The position numbers were made by a program, and so were the translations under genes. Shown in pieces: positions 8,112-17,128 of a stretch of DNA of 64,000 nucleotides. Location: positions 663,519-727,518 of the forward strand of contig NZ_HE610958.1 in assembly GCF_000285515.1 (NCBI RefSeq), read 5' to 3'. The notes beneath the pieces are model-generated. The model was not told where the DNA came from, made no database searches, and was given only the letters and a program-made list of their open reading frames with translations. Every line of letters starts with the position of its first letter. Position 1 is the first letter of the stretch. This DNA comes from Paenibacillus senegalensis JC66 (lineage in GTDB: Bacteria; Bacillota; Bacilli; Paenibacillales; NBRC-103111).

Positions 8112-8423
8112 CTAGACTAAAGAAGCTTCATCTTGTCGAGCCAGAATGGCTCTGGCTTTTTCTACATCATTTTTGTGAACCATTACCCGGTACTGAGCTG
8201 TTCCCGGGTATTCCCCTCCCGGAGCCATGCCAACCGCAGCACCTTGTGTATCCATGGATTTAAGCTTACAGCGTACACCTTCATCCTTCAACAAATTGTA
8301 TTTATATTGTGCTGCCTCTGCCTGAGGACCTGTTCCTACAAACAAGGTGGTCCAGGACTGTTGAATCCTCCAAATAACCAGACCAACGACTGCAACAGCA
8401 AGTAAAATCCACACCCAAGCCAT
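8112..8423 (-). CDS. Small membrane-anchored DUF2007-like protein
   Basis: 103 aa. One N-terminal transmembrane segment (VWILLAVAVVGLVIWRI) is followed by a small alpha-beta domain, TLFVGTGPQAEAAQYKYNLLKDEGVRCKL...YRVMVHKNDVEKARAIL. The latter resembles the DUF2007/putative signal-transducing protein fold, a ferredoxin-like domain of unknown role. Start ATG 8423 is preceded by AAGGCGGTG. It forms a single-gene unit bounded by hairpins on both sides. Confidence 0.65.
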   Translation of the reverse strand: MAWVWILLAVAVVGLVIWRIQQSWTTLFVGTGPQAEAAQYKYNLLKDEGVRCKLKSMDTQGAAVGMAPGGEYPGTAQYRVMVHKNDVEKARAILARQDEASLV

Positions 8424-8452
8424 AGTTACACCGCCTTTTATAAGGTTAGTTT

Positions 8453-8484
8453 AAAAAGCCCTCCCGTTAAGCCCGGGAGCCTTT
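8453..8484 (-). terminator. Hairpin terminator upstream of the DUF2007-like gene
   Basis: On the minus strand GGCTCCCG / CGGGAGGGC with a short loop, then TTTTT. It would stop transcripts coming from the acetyltransferase gene at 8805. Nothing else recognisable was seen in 8485-8804. Confidence 0.65.
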
Positions 8485-8804
8485 TCCTCTCAGAACCTTA
8501 ACTCGTCTGGATAGCGCACATTCCAGTACTGCAGGTTCTTGTTACGGTCATCAGCTTTAGCTTCGATAAGTGGAGTTAAAGGTTCTCGAGTAAGATTACC
8601 CCCGCAGACCTTGGCTGAAACACGTTGGCAGAGAAATAATAGCAGGCATTCGAACGATTTTTATAAATTCCGTTGCCAGTACCCGATCATGGAAAAATAA
8701 ACGGCCTCCCTCCCCCGTTTTGTTTGTCTATTTTAACCTCGCCAACCAAGCAAACATCGCCTGGCAGACCCACGTTATATTATTCATATGCTTTGGCGTC
8801 TAAT

Positions 8805-9497
8805 CTAATAACCGGTGTCCGCCTTGACGAACGGATTCGGCCATTCCATAATAGCGGCGTAATTAAGCGATTCCGCATCCTCCAAATATTCGGCTGCTAC
8901 TCCAACAGGCTGTCTCCCGCAGCGCAGCAGAAACGTAATGACCGGGTCCTGTATGCTTCCCGTGATCACTTCGTTCAAATATTGCTCAGCACTCATCTGG
9001 CTAGCCATTTTGTGGTACCCGGACATTCGCCCGCCGCCTACTAGGCGCTGCAGCTGCTGATGAATAACCAGTTCATACATCGATTGCATCAAGGACTTCC
9101 CAAGCCCCAGCTTTCTTCTGGACGGTCTTACGCTGATATCTACGACGTACAGGCTGTTGCCTGCAAAATCGTGATTGCGAATATAGCCGTTGTCCGTCAC
9201 TTCCGCCCACGTATGCTGCCAATGATCGCGATCGAAGTTCACCTTCAAGGCAGTCATGGAGCCAACCAGTTCCCCCTCGACTTCCGCACAAAGCGCCCCT
9301 TCGGGAAATCGGGTCACGTGCTCGGTCAGCTGCTCTTCATTCCACCACAGCTCCGAAGGAAACGGCGGGGGAAAGCACTCCCGCTGAATATCGATTAGTT
9401 GGGCAAAATCTTCCTTCCCATAGTTACGGATAGTCACTTTTACGGGTCTCTTCCCCCTGCCCTCATAGGCAAAAAAGCTTTTGCAATATCGATCCAT
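8805..9497 (-). CDS. GNAT family N-acetyltransferase
   Basis: 230 aa. The GNAT fold is recognisable from VTIRNYGKEDFAQLIDIQRECFP, then GELVGSMTALKV and the acetyl-CoA loop VDISVRPSRRKLGLGKSLM. The sequence resembles the acetyltransferase half of proteins that elsewhere are fused to a nitrilase-type amidohydrolase; here it stands alone. Substrate unknown. Start ATG 9497 has GGGGAG about 11 nt upstream; an in-frame GTG before TIRNYG is a possible shorter start. Confidence 0.7.
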   Translation of the reverse strand: MDRYCKSFFAYEGRGKRPVKVTIRNYGKEDFAQLIDIQRECFPPPFPSELWWNEEQLTEHVTRFPEGALCAEVEGELVGSMTALKVNFDRDHWQHTWAEVTDNGYIRNHDFAGNSLYVVDISVRPSRRKLGLGKSLMQSMYELVIHQQLQRLVGGGRMSGYHKMASQMSAEQYLNEVITGSIQDPVITFLLRCGRQPVGVAAEYLEDAESLNYAAIMEWPNPFVKADTGY

Positions 9498-9664
9498 GAT
9501 ACTCTCACTCCCCTTCCATAGTCACACCGGAGCAGTCTCTTCCCAAGTATAGCAAAACGGGACGCCGCAGCGTATGGATGTTTTTCTTTTGTTCCGCGAC
9601 AGCTTCTGGTAAAGTAAAATAGACGCTCTATCGATTACTGAAACGTTTTGGAGGAACTTTGATT

Positions 9665-10930
9665 ATGAACAATCCTGTAAGCTTGCACTTTAATCTGGCC
9701 ATTGAGCATATAAACCGGGGGGCACTAGGTGCCGCGTCCAATCTCTTTTACCGGACCATGCTGCTTGATTCCAATCACTACAAGTCATGGGTAAGCTTAA
9801 TATTTTGCCTCGGGATTATGAAGGATACCCCTGCCCAGCAGGTCCTTCTAGCCCGCTATGCATTGCGGCCGCTGCCCTATGTGAAAGACTTGATCGGCTC
9901 AGCTTTGAAGGCCTACCGCTACCAGCCTCATGCCTTGGCGGAATGGTTGAAAATCTACTCGGAGAAGCCGGAGTGTGACAATAAAGAAGCGCTTGAGACC
10001 ATCATCGCCGACATTGAGCAGATGCTGGCGCGCAACGAAGAGCAAAATTCCCAGGAGAAAAAACCTCCGATTCTCTCTATTGAAGAGATTTCCAAGAAAA
10101 AAATTTACCTGGATTGGATAGCCGAGAAGAAATCGGAAGAGATTTTCAACCTGGTGGAGCCTATGCTGGAGCGCCCGGAACAGATGCTCGCGGGCCTGCA
10201 AATTCTTACGTTTTTTCCCGGACTTCGGGGAGAGAAAATGCTTAGAAGAGTGTGTCGTAATGAGGAGGCCAGCAACAAGGCCAAAACGCGTGCACTGATC
10301 AATCTGCACTGGCATGGCGTTAAAGGAAATGCGAAAATGACCAAATTCGGCGATTCCTTCGTCGTGAATTTAGAAAAGCCAGAGCCCAGGCTTGAAGCCG
10401 TACTGCCCAAAGGATTCCAGGCACTCATAGATTGGGTTGTAGTATGGCTTGCTAAGGAACAGGGGATTGCCACGGAAGAGGATTTGCAAGCAGCAACCGC
10501 AGGCTCCGCAGCGATATCCGCTTCACTCCGGCAGCAGATTGATGCCACCCTGCCGCCGGTCATTCAAGCTTCCGCAGAGTCAATCTTAAGAGAAACCTAT
10601 CTGCATTACTATCCCCGCATCCCTCCTATCGTTAATGAAATCGAGGAGTGGGGGGCAGCGATCCTGCATATTCTTGAGGCGTTTTCACGCAATTGGGGAC
10701 AGCCGTGGAAATATCAGGTGCCTGAGCTGAACAACAGTGCTACCGTCAAACGCGAATGGCTGTTGAAATCTCTGGAAGTCAAAAAGCAAGAGCCTGCAGG
10801 ACAAGCCGCTCAGCAAAGCGGAGAGCCTCACGTTTCCGGGGATGAAGCTAACGAACAGCCAAATGAAGCGGAGGCCAGCGATGCTATTCATTCCGCTGGA
10901 GAGCAGGAAGCCGATTCATCCGAACGGTAA
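9665..10930 (+). CDS. Hypothetical helical-repeat (TPR-like) protein
   Basis: 421 aa, soluble, mostly helical. The start, HFNLAIEHINRGALGAASNLFYRTMLLDSNHYKSW, has TPR-like spacing. The last 50 residues are hydrophilic and rich in Glu, Gln and Ala, probably disordered. I do not recognise the family; a scaffold role is a guess. GGAGG at 9650-9654 is 10 nt from ATG 9665 but only 4 nt from an upstream TTG, so ATG is chosen. It is monocistronic, ending in a strong terminator. Confidence 0.65.
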   Translation: MNNPVSLHFNLAIEHINRGALGAASNLFYRTMLLDSNHYKSWVSLIFCLGIMKDTPAQQVLLARYALRPLPYVKDLIGSALKAYRYQPHALAEWLKIYSEKPECDNKEALETIIADIEQMLARNEEQNSQEKKPPILSIEEISKKKIYLDWIAEKKSEEIFNLVEPMLERPEQMLAGLQILTFFPGLRGEKMLRRVCRNEEASNKAKTRALINLHWHGVKGNAKMTKFGDSFVVNLEKPEPRLEAVLPKGFQALIDWVVVWLAKEQGIATEEDLQAATAGSAAISASLRQQIDATLPPVIQASAESILRETYLHYYPRIPPIVNEIEEWGAAILHILEAFSRNWGQPWKYQVPELNNSATVKREWLLKSLEVKKQEPAGQAAQQSGEPHVSGDEANEQPNEAEASDAIHSAGEQEADSSER

Positions 10931-10960
10931 TTTTTATAAAGCATTTCACCTAGAGCCTTT

Positions 10961-11020
10961 AAGCTTCGCCGCCGGCTAATTCATCGTTTCCAGATGACAG
11001 CCGGTTCGCGAAGTTTTTTT
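10961..11020 (+). terminator. Intrinsic terminator after the TPR-like gene
   Basis: CTTCGC and CCGGCT pair with AGCCGG and GCGAAG across a loop of about 20 nt, followed by TTTTTTT. The 11021-11217 stretch then leads to the next gene. Confidence 0.75.
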
Positions 11021-11217
11021 GTCTGCACGTTTAGGATAAGTTCTATGAGAGTTTTACCAGCAAGATCTGCAGGCCGAACGCTTAAAGGGGAAAATTACCT
11101 TGCGAGGAATCGATTTCAATTTGCGCAAAAAAGTGAAATAAGATAGACTATGGAGAAACAGAACATACGTTCTTTTCGATTCGTCATTATTTCACTACTG
11201 TACTGGAGGGGACATTT

Positions 11218-12180
11218 ATGTCCAGCCGTATTCAATACGAACCTATGTCAGCCAAGCAAATTCTTAATCCGGTAAGCGCTGCCTCCATGCCTTTTTCCTG
11301 GTCCATTAATCCATATCGCGGCTGCCAGCACGGCTGCAGCTTCTGCTATGCCCGCAGCACCCACAGCTTTCTAGGCGTTCAAGCAGATGATTCTTTTCAG
11401 AACCATATCTTCGTCAAGGAAAACGCTGCTGAAGTGTTGGAGAAGCAGCTAGCCGCCCACGCCCGCTCACGCAAAGGCCTAAAAGGGCTAGGTAGTATAG
11501 CCATCGGCACCGCCACTGATCCTTATCAGCCGGTAGAGGCCAAAGCGAAGCTGACCCGGCAAATGCTGGAGCTATTGGCCCAGTACCGGGTTTCGGCATC
11601 GATTACAACCCGCTCTCCGCTCATTCTCCGGGATTTGGACATCCTCAGGCGCATTCCGGGACTGACTGTCAATATAAGCATCAACACTTTAAACACGAAG
11701 GTATGGAAGCAGACGGAGCCGGCTACCCCGTTCCCAATTAAACGGCTGGAGACAGTCAGGGAGCTTGTCGGTAACGGAATCGACGCGGGCATTTTCGCTG
11801 CGCCTCTGCTTCCGTATTTGACCGATTCAGAAGAGGAATTGGAACGCTTGCTGTCCACAGCCGCCCGTTACCGCCCCCAGTTCGTGGTGCCATCTTTTTT
11901 ACGCTTAAGCACATCCGAAGTAAAAAGCTGGTTCTTCCTTATGCTGGAGGAACACTTTCCTGAATTGCTGCAGCGGTACGCTAAGCTCTACGCACGAAGC
12001 GGAACTGCTGAGCATAGCTATCGCGATCAGGCGATGAGACGGGTGCAGCGGCTCATGCAGCGCTACGGGCTAACGGCCCGGTTCCGCCGTGAACCGGAAG
12101 CCGGCTCCGCGGAGGATGGCGCCGGTGCGAAAGCCGCTGAGACCCGGACTGAGCCGGTCCAGCTCAGCTTTCCGATATAA
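11218..12180 (+). CDS. SPL family radical SAM protein
   Basis: 320 aa. The motif [16 protein letters not shown] supplies the CX3CX2C cluster ligands of radical SAM enzymes. The following [15 protein letters not shown]-like segment and overall length match the uncharacterised 'spore photoproduct lyase-like' Rv2578c-type group rather than true SplB. Reaction unknown; DNA repair is only suggested by family name. The last 35 residues are low complexity (Ala, Glu, Gly). The 3' end overlaps the convergent ung gene by 17 bp. GGAGGGG precedes the start. Confidence 0.75.
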   Translation: MSSRIQYEPMSAKQILNPVSAASMPFSWSINPYRGCQHGCSFCYARSTHSFLGVQADDSFQNHIFVKENAAEVLEKQLAAHARSRKGLKGLGSIAIGTATDPYQPVEAKAKLTRQMLELLAQYRVSASITTRSPLILRDLDILRRIPGLTVNISINTLNTKVWKQTEPATPFPIKRLETVRELVGNGIDAGIFAAPLLPYLTDSEEELERLLSTAARYRPQFVVPSFLRLSTSEVKSWFFLMLEEHFPELLQRYAKLYARSGTAEHSYRDQAMRRVQRLMQRYGLTARFRREPEAGSAEDGAGAKAAETRTEPVQLSFPI

Positions 12181-12901
12181 GACCGCTCCCAGGCTGTACG
12201 CCCTGCGCGATCGCTAATTCCTCGCCGGCTTCTTCCGGAAGCGCCCAATCAACAGGGCTCATTCCGCATTGCTCGAGGAATGCATTGGCCCGTGAGAACG
12301 GTCTGCTCCCGAGGAAGCCACGATGCGCGGAGAACGGGCTCGGGTGGGGGGAGCGGATGATGCCGTGCTGCTTAGCCGTTATCCGGGCTGCTTTTTCCTG
12401 GGCATATTTGCCCCAAAGGATGAAGACCATCGGCTGCTCCCGCTCATTCAACACCTCAATGACCCGGTCGGTAAACACCTCCCACCCCATACCTTGGTGT
12501 GAGTTTGCTTCTCCCCGGCGCACCGTAAGCACTGAATTAAGCAGCAGCACCCCTTGCCCGGCCCATTGGCCGAGATAACCGTGCCGGGGAATCGGGCAGC
12601 CCAGATCGTCATGAAGCTCTTTCATGATATTCTGCAGAGACGGTGGCGGCTTAATGCCCGGCCTCACCGAAAAGCTTAATCCGTGGGCCTGACCCGGGCC
12701 ATGATAGGGGTCCTGGCCGAGCACAACCACCTTCACCTTGTGATAGGGAGTTAAATGCAAAGCCGAATAGATATGATGCATATCGGGATAGACCACCCGG
12801 CTGCTGTATTCCTGTTTCAAAAATTGACGCAGAGACTGGTAATAGGGCTTCGTAAATTCATCATTTAATAGCGGAGCCCAATCATTCGTTAAAATAGCCA
12901 T
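12164..12901 (-). CDS. ung: Uracil-DNA glycosylase
   Basis: 245 aa, typical family-1 UNG. The catalytic motif is [22 protein letters not shown], with the catalytic Asp in GQDPYH. The minor-groove/DNA-intercalation loop is [17 protein letters not shown]. It removes uracil from DNA in the cytoplasm as the first step of base excision repair. The C-terminus runs about 20 residues beyond the usual end, into the overlap with the radical SAM gene. Start ATG 12901 has AAGGATGATG upstream. Confidence 0.95.
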   Translation of the reverse strand: MAILTNDWAPLLNDEFTKPYYQSLRQFLKQEYSSRVVYPDMHHIYSALHLTPYHKVKVVVLGQDPYHGPGQAHGLSFSVRPGIKPPPSLQNIMKELHDDLGCPIPRHGYLGQWAGQGVLLLNSVLTVRRGEANSHQGMGWEVFTDRVIEVLNEREQPMVFILWGKYAQEKAARITAKQHGIIRSPHPSPFSAHRGFLGSRPFSRANAFLEQCGMSPVDWALPEEAGEELAIAQGVQPGSGLISES

Positions 12902-13003
12902 GCTTCATCATCCTTATTATTAATGCAGTTAGCTTTTTACTAGAATTGTAACATAGTGGGCGGCAGAGGTCTTCCCTATAGAGGACACTTTCCCCTTTGA
13001 GCT

Positions 13004-13234
13004 ATGGAATACTTCTACCTGGCAGGGGAGTTATTTTCACAGAATGCTCGGCGTAAAGTGGAGGTAGAAAGCGTGTCCGGTCACCTCAAGGGCAATCGGT
13101 CGTTCCGACGGTTCTCCTTACGGGGACTGGACAAGGTTCACGTTGACAAGGTTTTCGTTGAGTTTGGGATTGTGGCATTGGCCCACAGCCTACTGAAAAT
13201 AGCAGGCATCCGCCTCGCTACTATCTTACAGTAA
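13004..13234 (+). pseudogene. IS1182-type transposase C-terminal remnant
   Basis: 76 codons remain. VEVESVSGHLKGNRSFRRFSLRGLDKV...VEFGIVALAHSLLKIAG matches the conserved C-terminal part of IS1182/IS4-like DDE transposases (FG-x-KGNRSFRRFLLRGL...EFGLVALAHNL). The upstream catalytic domain is missing. A short internal duplication (GACAAGGTTCACGTT then GACAAGGTTTTCGTT) breaks the motif. No terminal inverted repeat was found. It lies between ung and ddh, in the otherwise gene-free stretch 12902-13361. Confidence 0.75.
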
Positions 13235-13243
13235 CAACATGAC

Positions 13244-13292
13244 AAAAAAAGCTGGACGGAAAACATTATGTTTTTTCCGCCCAACCTTTTAT
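13244..13292 (-). terminator. Terminator after diaminopimelate dehydrogenase
   Basis: On the minus strand GGTTGGGCGGAAAA pairs with TTTTCCGTCCAGC, followed by TTTTTTT. It lies 70 nt beyond the ddh stop and also closes the transposase remnant on the other strand. Confidence 0.7.
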
Positions 13293-13361
13293 TTTGGTGA
13301 ACTTATGGAACAGCCCTATTCGATATGGATGCTGCCATTATAAATTGGTCTGGTTAATCGC

Positions 13362-14342
13362 TTAGAGCAGTTCTTTCCGCAATTGCTCAGGGGATTTCGG
13401 AGACAGGTAGCCGAATGGAACATCGAATACCGTCTTGGCACCGGCTTGTCCTTCCTGAGCGAATTTATGGACGGCTCTCGCATAGGCTACCAGCACGCTG
13501 GCTGTGAACTCCGGATTGCTGTCCAGCTTCAGGCCAAATTCGATAATTTGCGTATGCTTGCCCCCGCCTGTTTTGCCGGAACGAAGCACCAGTCCTCCAT
13601 GAGGCATAGCAGAATGCTCCTCTTTTAATTGTTCGGCAGAAATAAAATGAACGATGGTTTCATAATCGGAGAAATAATTAGGCATCGTTTTGATCTCTTG
13701 CTCAATACGCTGCAGATCAGCACCTTCCTCAGGAACGACGTAACACTCGCGAATATGCTTGTCCTTTGTTTCCAAAGTCGGGTTAAGTCCCGCCCGCACC
13801 TTATTCACAGCCTCATCGCTCGGAATCGTATACTGGACTCCGCCGGCGACGCCAGCGACTCTGCGGATTGCATCAGAGTGGCCCTGGCTGACTCCTTTGC
13901 CCCAGAAAGTATACTCCAGCCCTTCAGGCAGCACAGCCTCCGCCAACATCCGGTTCAGGGAGAAGAGACCCGGATCCCAGCCGGTAGAAATCACGCTAAC
14001 CGTCCCGGCTTGCTTTGCGGCCTGATCAACTTTGTCGAAGTATTCCGGAATCCGCGCGTGAGTGTCATAGCTGTCCACTGTGTTAAACATGGCAGCAAAC
14101 TGCGGGCCCTGCTCAGGCAGATCGGTTGCGGAGCCTCCGCACAAAATCATCACGTTGATCTCATCACGATAGTCTTCTGCTTTCGAGATATGAACCATTT
14201 TAGGATGGCCGCCCGCTTCTTTGGGCTCCCTTCTGGTAAAAATCGCGGTCAATTCCATATCCGGATTCTGTTCAAGAGCCAATTCTACTCCCCGTCCCAG
14301 GTTCCCATAGCCTACAATACCTACTTTAATTTTAGAAGTCAT
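13362..14342 (-). CDS. ddh: meso-Diaminopimelate dehydrogenase
   Basis: 326 aa. An N-terminal NADP-binding Rossmann domain (KVGIVGYGNLGRGVE) is followed by the substrate domain with STGWDPGLFSLNR, GKGVSQGHSDAIRR and GGKHTQIIEFGLKLDSNPEF, all typical of Ddh (EC 1.4.1.16). The enzyme makes meso-DAP from tetrahydrodipicolinate in one step, for lysine and peptidoglycan. AGAGGGAGC precedes the ATG. It is a monocistronic unit with its own terminator; the AGE-family gene upstream ends 187 bp away. Confidence 0.95.
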   Translation of the reverse strand: MTSKIKVGIVGYGNLGRGVELALEQNPDMELTAIFTRREPKEAGGHPKMVHISKAEDYRDEINVMILCGGSATDLPEQGPQFAAMFNTVDSYDTHARIPEYFDKVDQAAKQAGTVSVISTGWDPGLFSLNRMLAEAVLPEGLEYTFWGKGVSQGHSDAIRRVAGVAGGVQYTIPSDEAVNKVRAGLNPTLETKDKHIRECYVVPEEGADLQRIEQEIKTMPNYFSDYETIVHFISAEQLKEEHSAMPHGGLVLRSGKTGGGKHTQIIEFGLKLDSNPEFTASVLVAYARAVHKFAQEGQAGAKTVFDVPFGYLSPKSPEQLRKELL

Positions 14343-14529
14343 CTCTATTGCTCCCTCTCCACATAAGAATTGATTGGATTAGCTCATAAAGAATATTATA
14401 GCAGGAAAGCTAATTAGATAACATGCGTTGTTAGAGAAATTGAGCTGGTAAGCTTTGCTTCCTCTGGATGAACAGATCCTATAAAAGCTGCAAAGATTTT
14501 TTCTTTTCGTCTGATAGCTGTTAATCTAG

Positions 14530-15777
14530 TCAAGCATTTAAGAGTTTAACGATTAGGATAAAGTTCCTGACAATATGAAACGGGTCTTTCACGGGCAGAG
14601 CGACAACTTTGTTTAGCGGTTCACCGCTCCGGTCCCGGATTTGAATCCATTCGCGAATGCTTTCATCGCGGTTAGGGAACGTTCTAAAGCAGTATTCTTC
14701 GAACAGCCCATACCATTCCATGAATCTTTCCTCGCCGGTCAGCTCATAAAAAAGCAGCAAGCTATACAGCGCTTCGGAGTGCGGCCACCACAGCTTCAAA
14801 TCCCAAGTTTCCACAATCAGCTTCTCATAAGCATCTCCGCTTTTTTCACCGCTAGGCTGCCCGCCCTCAAGATCAACAAACCGCAGCAGCCCCCCGTATT
14901 CCTTATCCCAGCCAAGCTCTACTGCTTTAAAGGCAACCTGCGACAGCTTTTGGATTATCTGTTCTTGCTGCTGTTCCTCCCAATGCTCTAGGCTGTGAAG
15001 CTGGAACCACAAGGATTCGAGAGTATGCCCTGGATTAACGTGTCGGCCGAGCAAGGTTTGCTGTTGTTCGGAAGCAGCCGCCGTTTTGAGCTCAATGATC
15101 CTTCCATCTACGGTTGTATGCTCATAAAGAATCCGTTCCAGCAGCGCTTTTACATCATATCCGGCGACAGCCGCATAATCCGAAGCAAACTGCTTCGCCG
15201 CTGCCTCCAATTCCTGTGCCACATTAAGCTGAATCATCGATAAGGAGTGGGAAGCGAAGCCTTCCGGAATCGGATAGGGCTCTGTCCTGAAATTCCCGGA
15301 CGAAATCCGCCGCTTAATCGTTTCATAAACATCTTTGGCTAATTCAAAAGCTTCCGGCTTCCCGAAAACACCGGCATACTTGTTAACCCCAAGAACCAGA
15401 AAATAATCGGCATAGACACTTATGTCTTCCTGTCCTTCTATAGGCCGCCCCTCTCTGGTAAGCGCATATAAAGCATGGAGATCTTCCGTTAATGTATAAG
15501 TTTTCAAGTATTGATAAGTCTGATCGGCAATTTCTCGCAGCCGGGCGGCATCCAATTTCACGATCCCTGAATCAGCCAAAACGTACAGCTCGCTAACCAT
15601 CCATAGAAAGCGGCCCTGTGACCAAGTGTATTTGGTCGTACTGACCAGCTCTGATCCCTCATTGTTAAAGCAAGTATATACCCCGCCGTATTCTTCATCC
15701 AATGCCTTCTCCCAGAAAGGCCAGAAATTCGCTTCCAATTCATGTGCATAGAAGGCGGCAAGCTTATCTTTATTCAT
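14530..15777 (-). CDS. N-acylglucosamine 2-epimerase family protein
   Basis: 415 aa forming an (alpha/alpha)6-barrel. Motifs: EYGGVYTCFNNEG near residue 30, KYTWSQGRFLWM, GRHVNPGHTLESLWF and ETWDLKLWWPHSEALY, as in AGE-family sugar 2-epimerases or isomerases (N-acetylglucosamine, cellobiose or mannose type). The exact sugar cannot be told from sequence. Genes upstream on the same strand are a ROK regulator and a sodium:solute symporter, so together they look like a sugar uptake and isomerisation module. GAGGAG precedes the start. Confidence 0.8.
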   Translation of the reverse strand: MNKDKLAAFYAHELEANFWPFWEKALDEEYGGVYTCFNNEGSELVSTTKYTWSQGRFLWMVSELYVLADSGIVKLDAARLREIADQTYQYLKTYTLTEDLHALYALTREGRPIEGQEDISVYADYFLVLGVNKYAGVFGKPEAFELAKDVYETIKRRISSGNFRTEPYPIPEGFASHSLSMIQLNVAQELEAAAKQFASDYAAVAGYDVKALLERILYEHTTVDGRIIELKTAAASEQQQTLLGRHVNPGHTLESLWFQLHSLEHWEEQQQEQIIQKLSQVAFKAVELGWDKEYGGLLRFVDLEGGQPSGEKSGDAYEKLIVETWDLKLWWPHSEALYSLLLFYELTGEERFMEWYGLFEEYCFRTFPNRDESIREWIQIRDRSGEPLNKVVALPVKDPFHIVRNFILIVKLLNA

Positions 15778-15838
15778 CGCGCTACACTCCTCGTTTCTCC
15801 TCGTTTATAATACGCTTGCTTTTACTCCCAACCTTTCA

Positions 15839-16951
15839 TTAATAACTTTCGTAATGATGTATTACGGCATGGGCCGCACCTAGAGATTGGGAAAAGGGTT
15901 TATCGTTAAACCATAGTGCGGTTCTGGAATAAAGCAAGGTCAAAGCATTTTCGCTTAAATGTCTTTTTACGGCATCCTGAAAAGCGGAATATACATTATA
16001 TGGACTGTCAATAACAATTTTATCAGGGTTTAGCAGATGGATGACATTAACCAGGGAAATACCGAGATACGTTCCATATACAGCCATCTCCACTTCCATT
16101 CGCTGTTTAAGTTCTTTTTCGGATAGCGGCTGGCCATCAGTTATTTTCAACCAAGAGTTATAAGTTTTCAGACCAATCATTCGCTCCAAGCAGCCCTGCT
16201 GTCCGCAGCTGCACACAGGGCCGCGGGCATCTACCGATATATGGCCAATCTCCGCTGCAGCTCTGCCTGTCTCCCACCATTGGGCGCGTTCACCCAAGTA
16301 AGCGCCCCCGATCCCTTCGCCTACGCGAATATAAAAAAGACTGCCTCTCTTCCCATCTGCTAGCTCAAGCGAGCACAGTGAAGCCATGTTTACGTTATTC
16401 TGAATAATGATCGGGAGATCTATCGATTCACGCAACAGTTCATAGAGCTTTACATTGTACCATTTCAAATTTGTCGATTCACTGACGATCCCTTTGAAAG
16501 GATCGACAACTCCGGGCACACCGACACCTATTCCCAAAATCGCATCATACCGTGTTTTTAAATCATTCATCTTCTCTACTATAATGGCAGACACTTCCCT
16601 GCCGCTTTTCCACGGATTCGTGAGCGTGCCTTCCTCTAATATGTTTAGGAAATAGTCGGTAACCATATACTCGATTTTATTATGGTACAAGGTGAATCCA
16701 ACCGCTTGAAACGCTTGTTGATTCATTTCTATCAGAATGGTAGGCCGCCCTGCCCTTCCCGGATCCTCTACCCCGACTTCCTTTATTACCCCTTCTTTAA
16801 TAAAGTGATCGACAATAAGCGACACTGTATTTCGGCTAACCCCCATCTTCTTGACCAGATCTTTTCTAGAAGTGCGCTTTAGCCGCCGAAGCAAAGCCAG
16901 CAGCTTCTTCTGATTTTGTTCTCTTAAAATGCGTGGGCCTTTCACCGACAC
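15839..16951 (-). CDS. ROK family transcriptional regulator
   Basis: 370 aa. N-terminal winged HTH (residues about 10-65; TSRKDLVKKMGVSRNTVSLIVDHFIKEGVI). The C-terminal ROK sugar-kinase-like domain has the ATP/sugar motif and zinc motif CSCGQQGCLE. Probably a repressor responding to a sugar and controlling the neighbouring epimerase and symporter genes. The start is GTG at 16951, directly after GGTGAGGAC; no better ATG exists upstream. Downstream, 61 bp separate it from the epimerase gene. Confidence 0.85.
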   Translation of the reverse strand: MSVKGPRILREQNQKKLLALLRRLKRTSRKDLVKKMGVSRNTVSLIVDHFIKEGVIKEVGVEDPGRAGRPTILIEMNQQAFQAVGFTLYHNKIEYMVTDYFLNILEEGTLTNPWKSGREVSAIIVEKMNDLKTRYDAILGIGVGVPGVVDPFKGIVSESTNLKWYNVKLYELLRESIDLPIIIQNNVNMASLCSLELADGKRGSLFYIRVGEGIGGAYLGERAQWWETGRAAAEIGHISVDARGPVCSCGQQGCLERMIGLKTYNSWLKITDGQPLSEKELKQRMEVEMAVYGTYLGISLVNVIHLLNPDKIVIDSPYNVYSAFQDAVKRHLSENALTLLYSRTALWFNDKPFSQSLGAAHAVIHHYESY

Positions 16952-17036
16952 TTGTCCTCACCACCTAAATCAACCAATTCCCACAAACTTCTTTCCCTTA
17001 GTTAATGATACCTCATTTCCCTTATTAAAGTTTTAG

Positions 17037-17080
17037 CAAAAAAAACCGCGAGGGATCTGGAGATGCTCCCCCCGCGGTTT
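17037..17080 (-). terminator. Terminator after sodium:solute symporter
   Basis: On the minus strand AACCGCGGGGGGAG pairs with CCCTCGCGGTT and ends in an eight-T run. It separates the symporter transcript from the ROK/epimerase unit. Confidence 0.85.
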
Positions 17081-17128
17081 GTCATCCATTCCCGAATCAT
17101 GTACAGCTTGAAGGGAAGGATGAAATTG

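Noticed and set aside
9899-10563. Minus-strand frames of 138-152 codons inside the TPR-like gene
   Set aside because: No ribosome binding site and no recognisable domain; the plus-strand gene has a good binding site and terminator.
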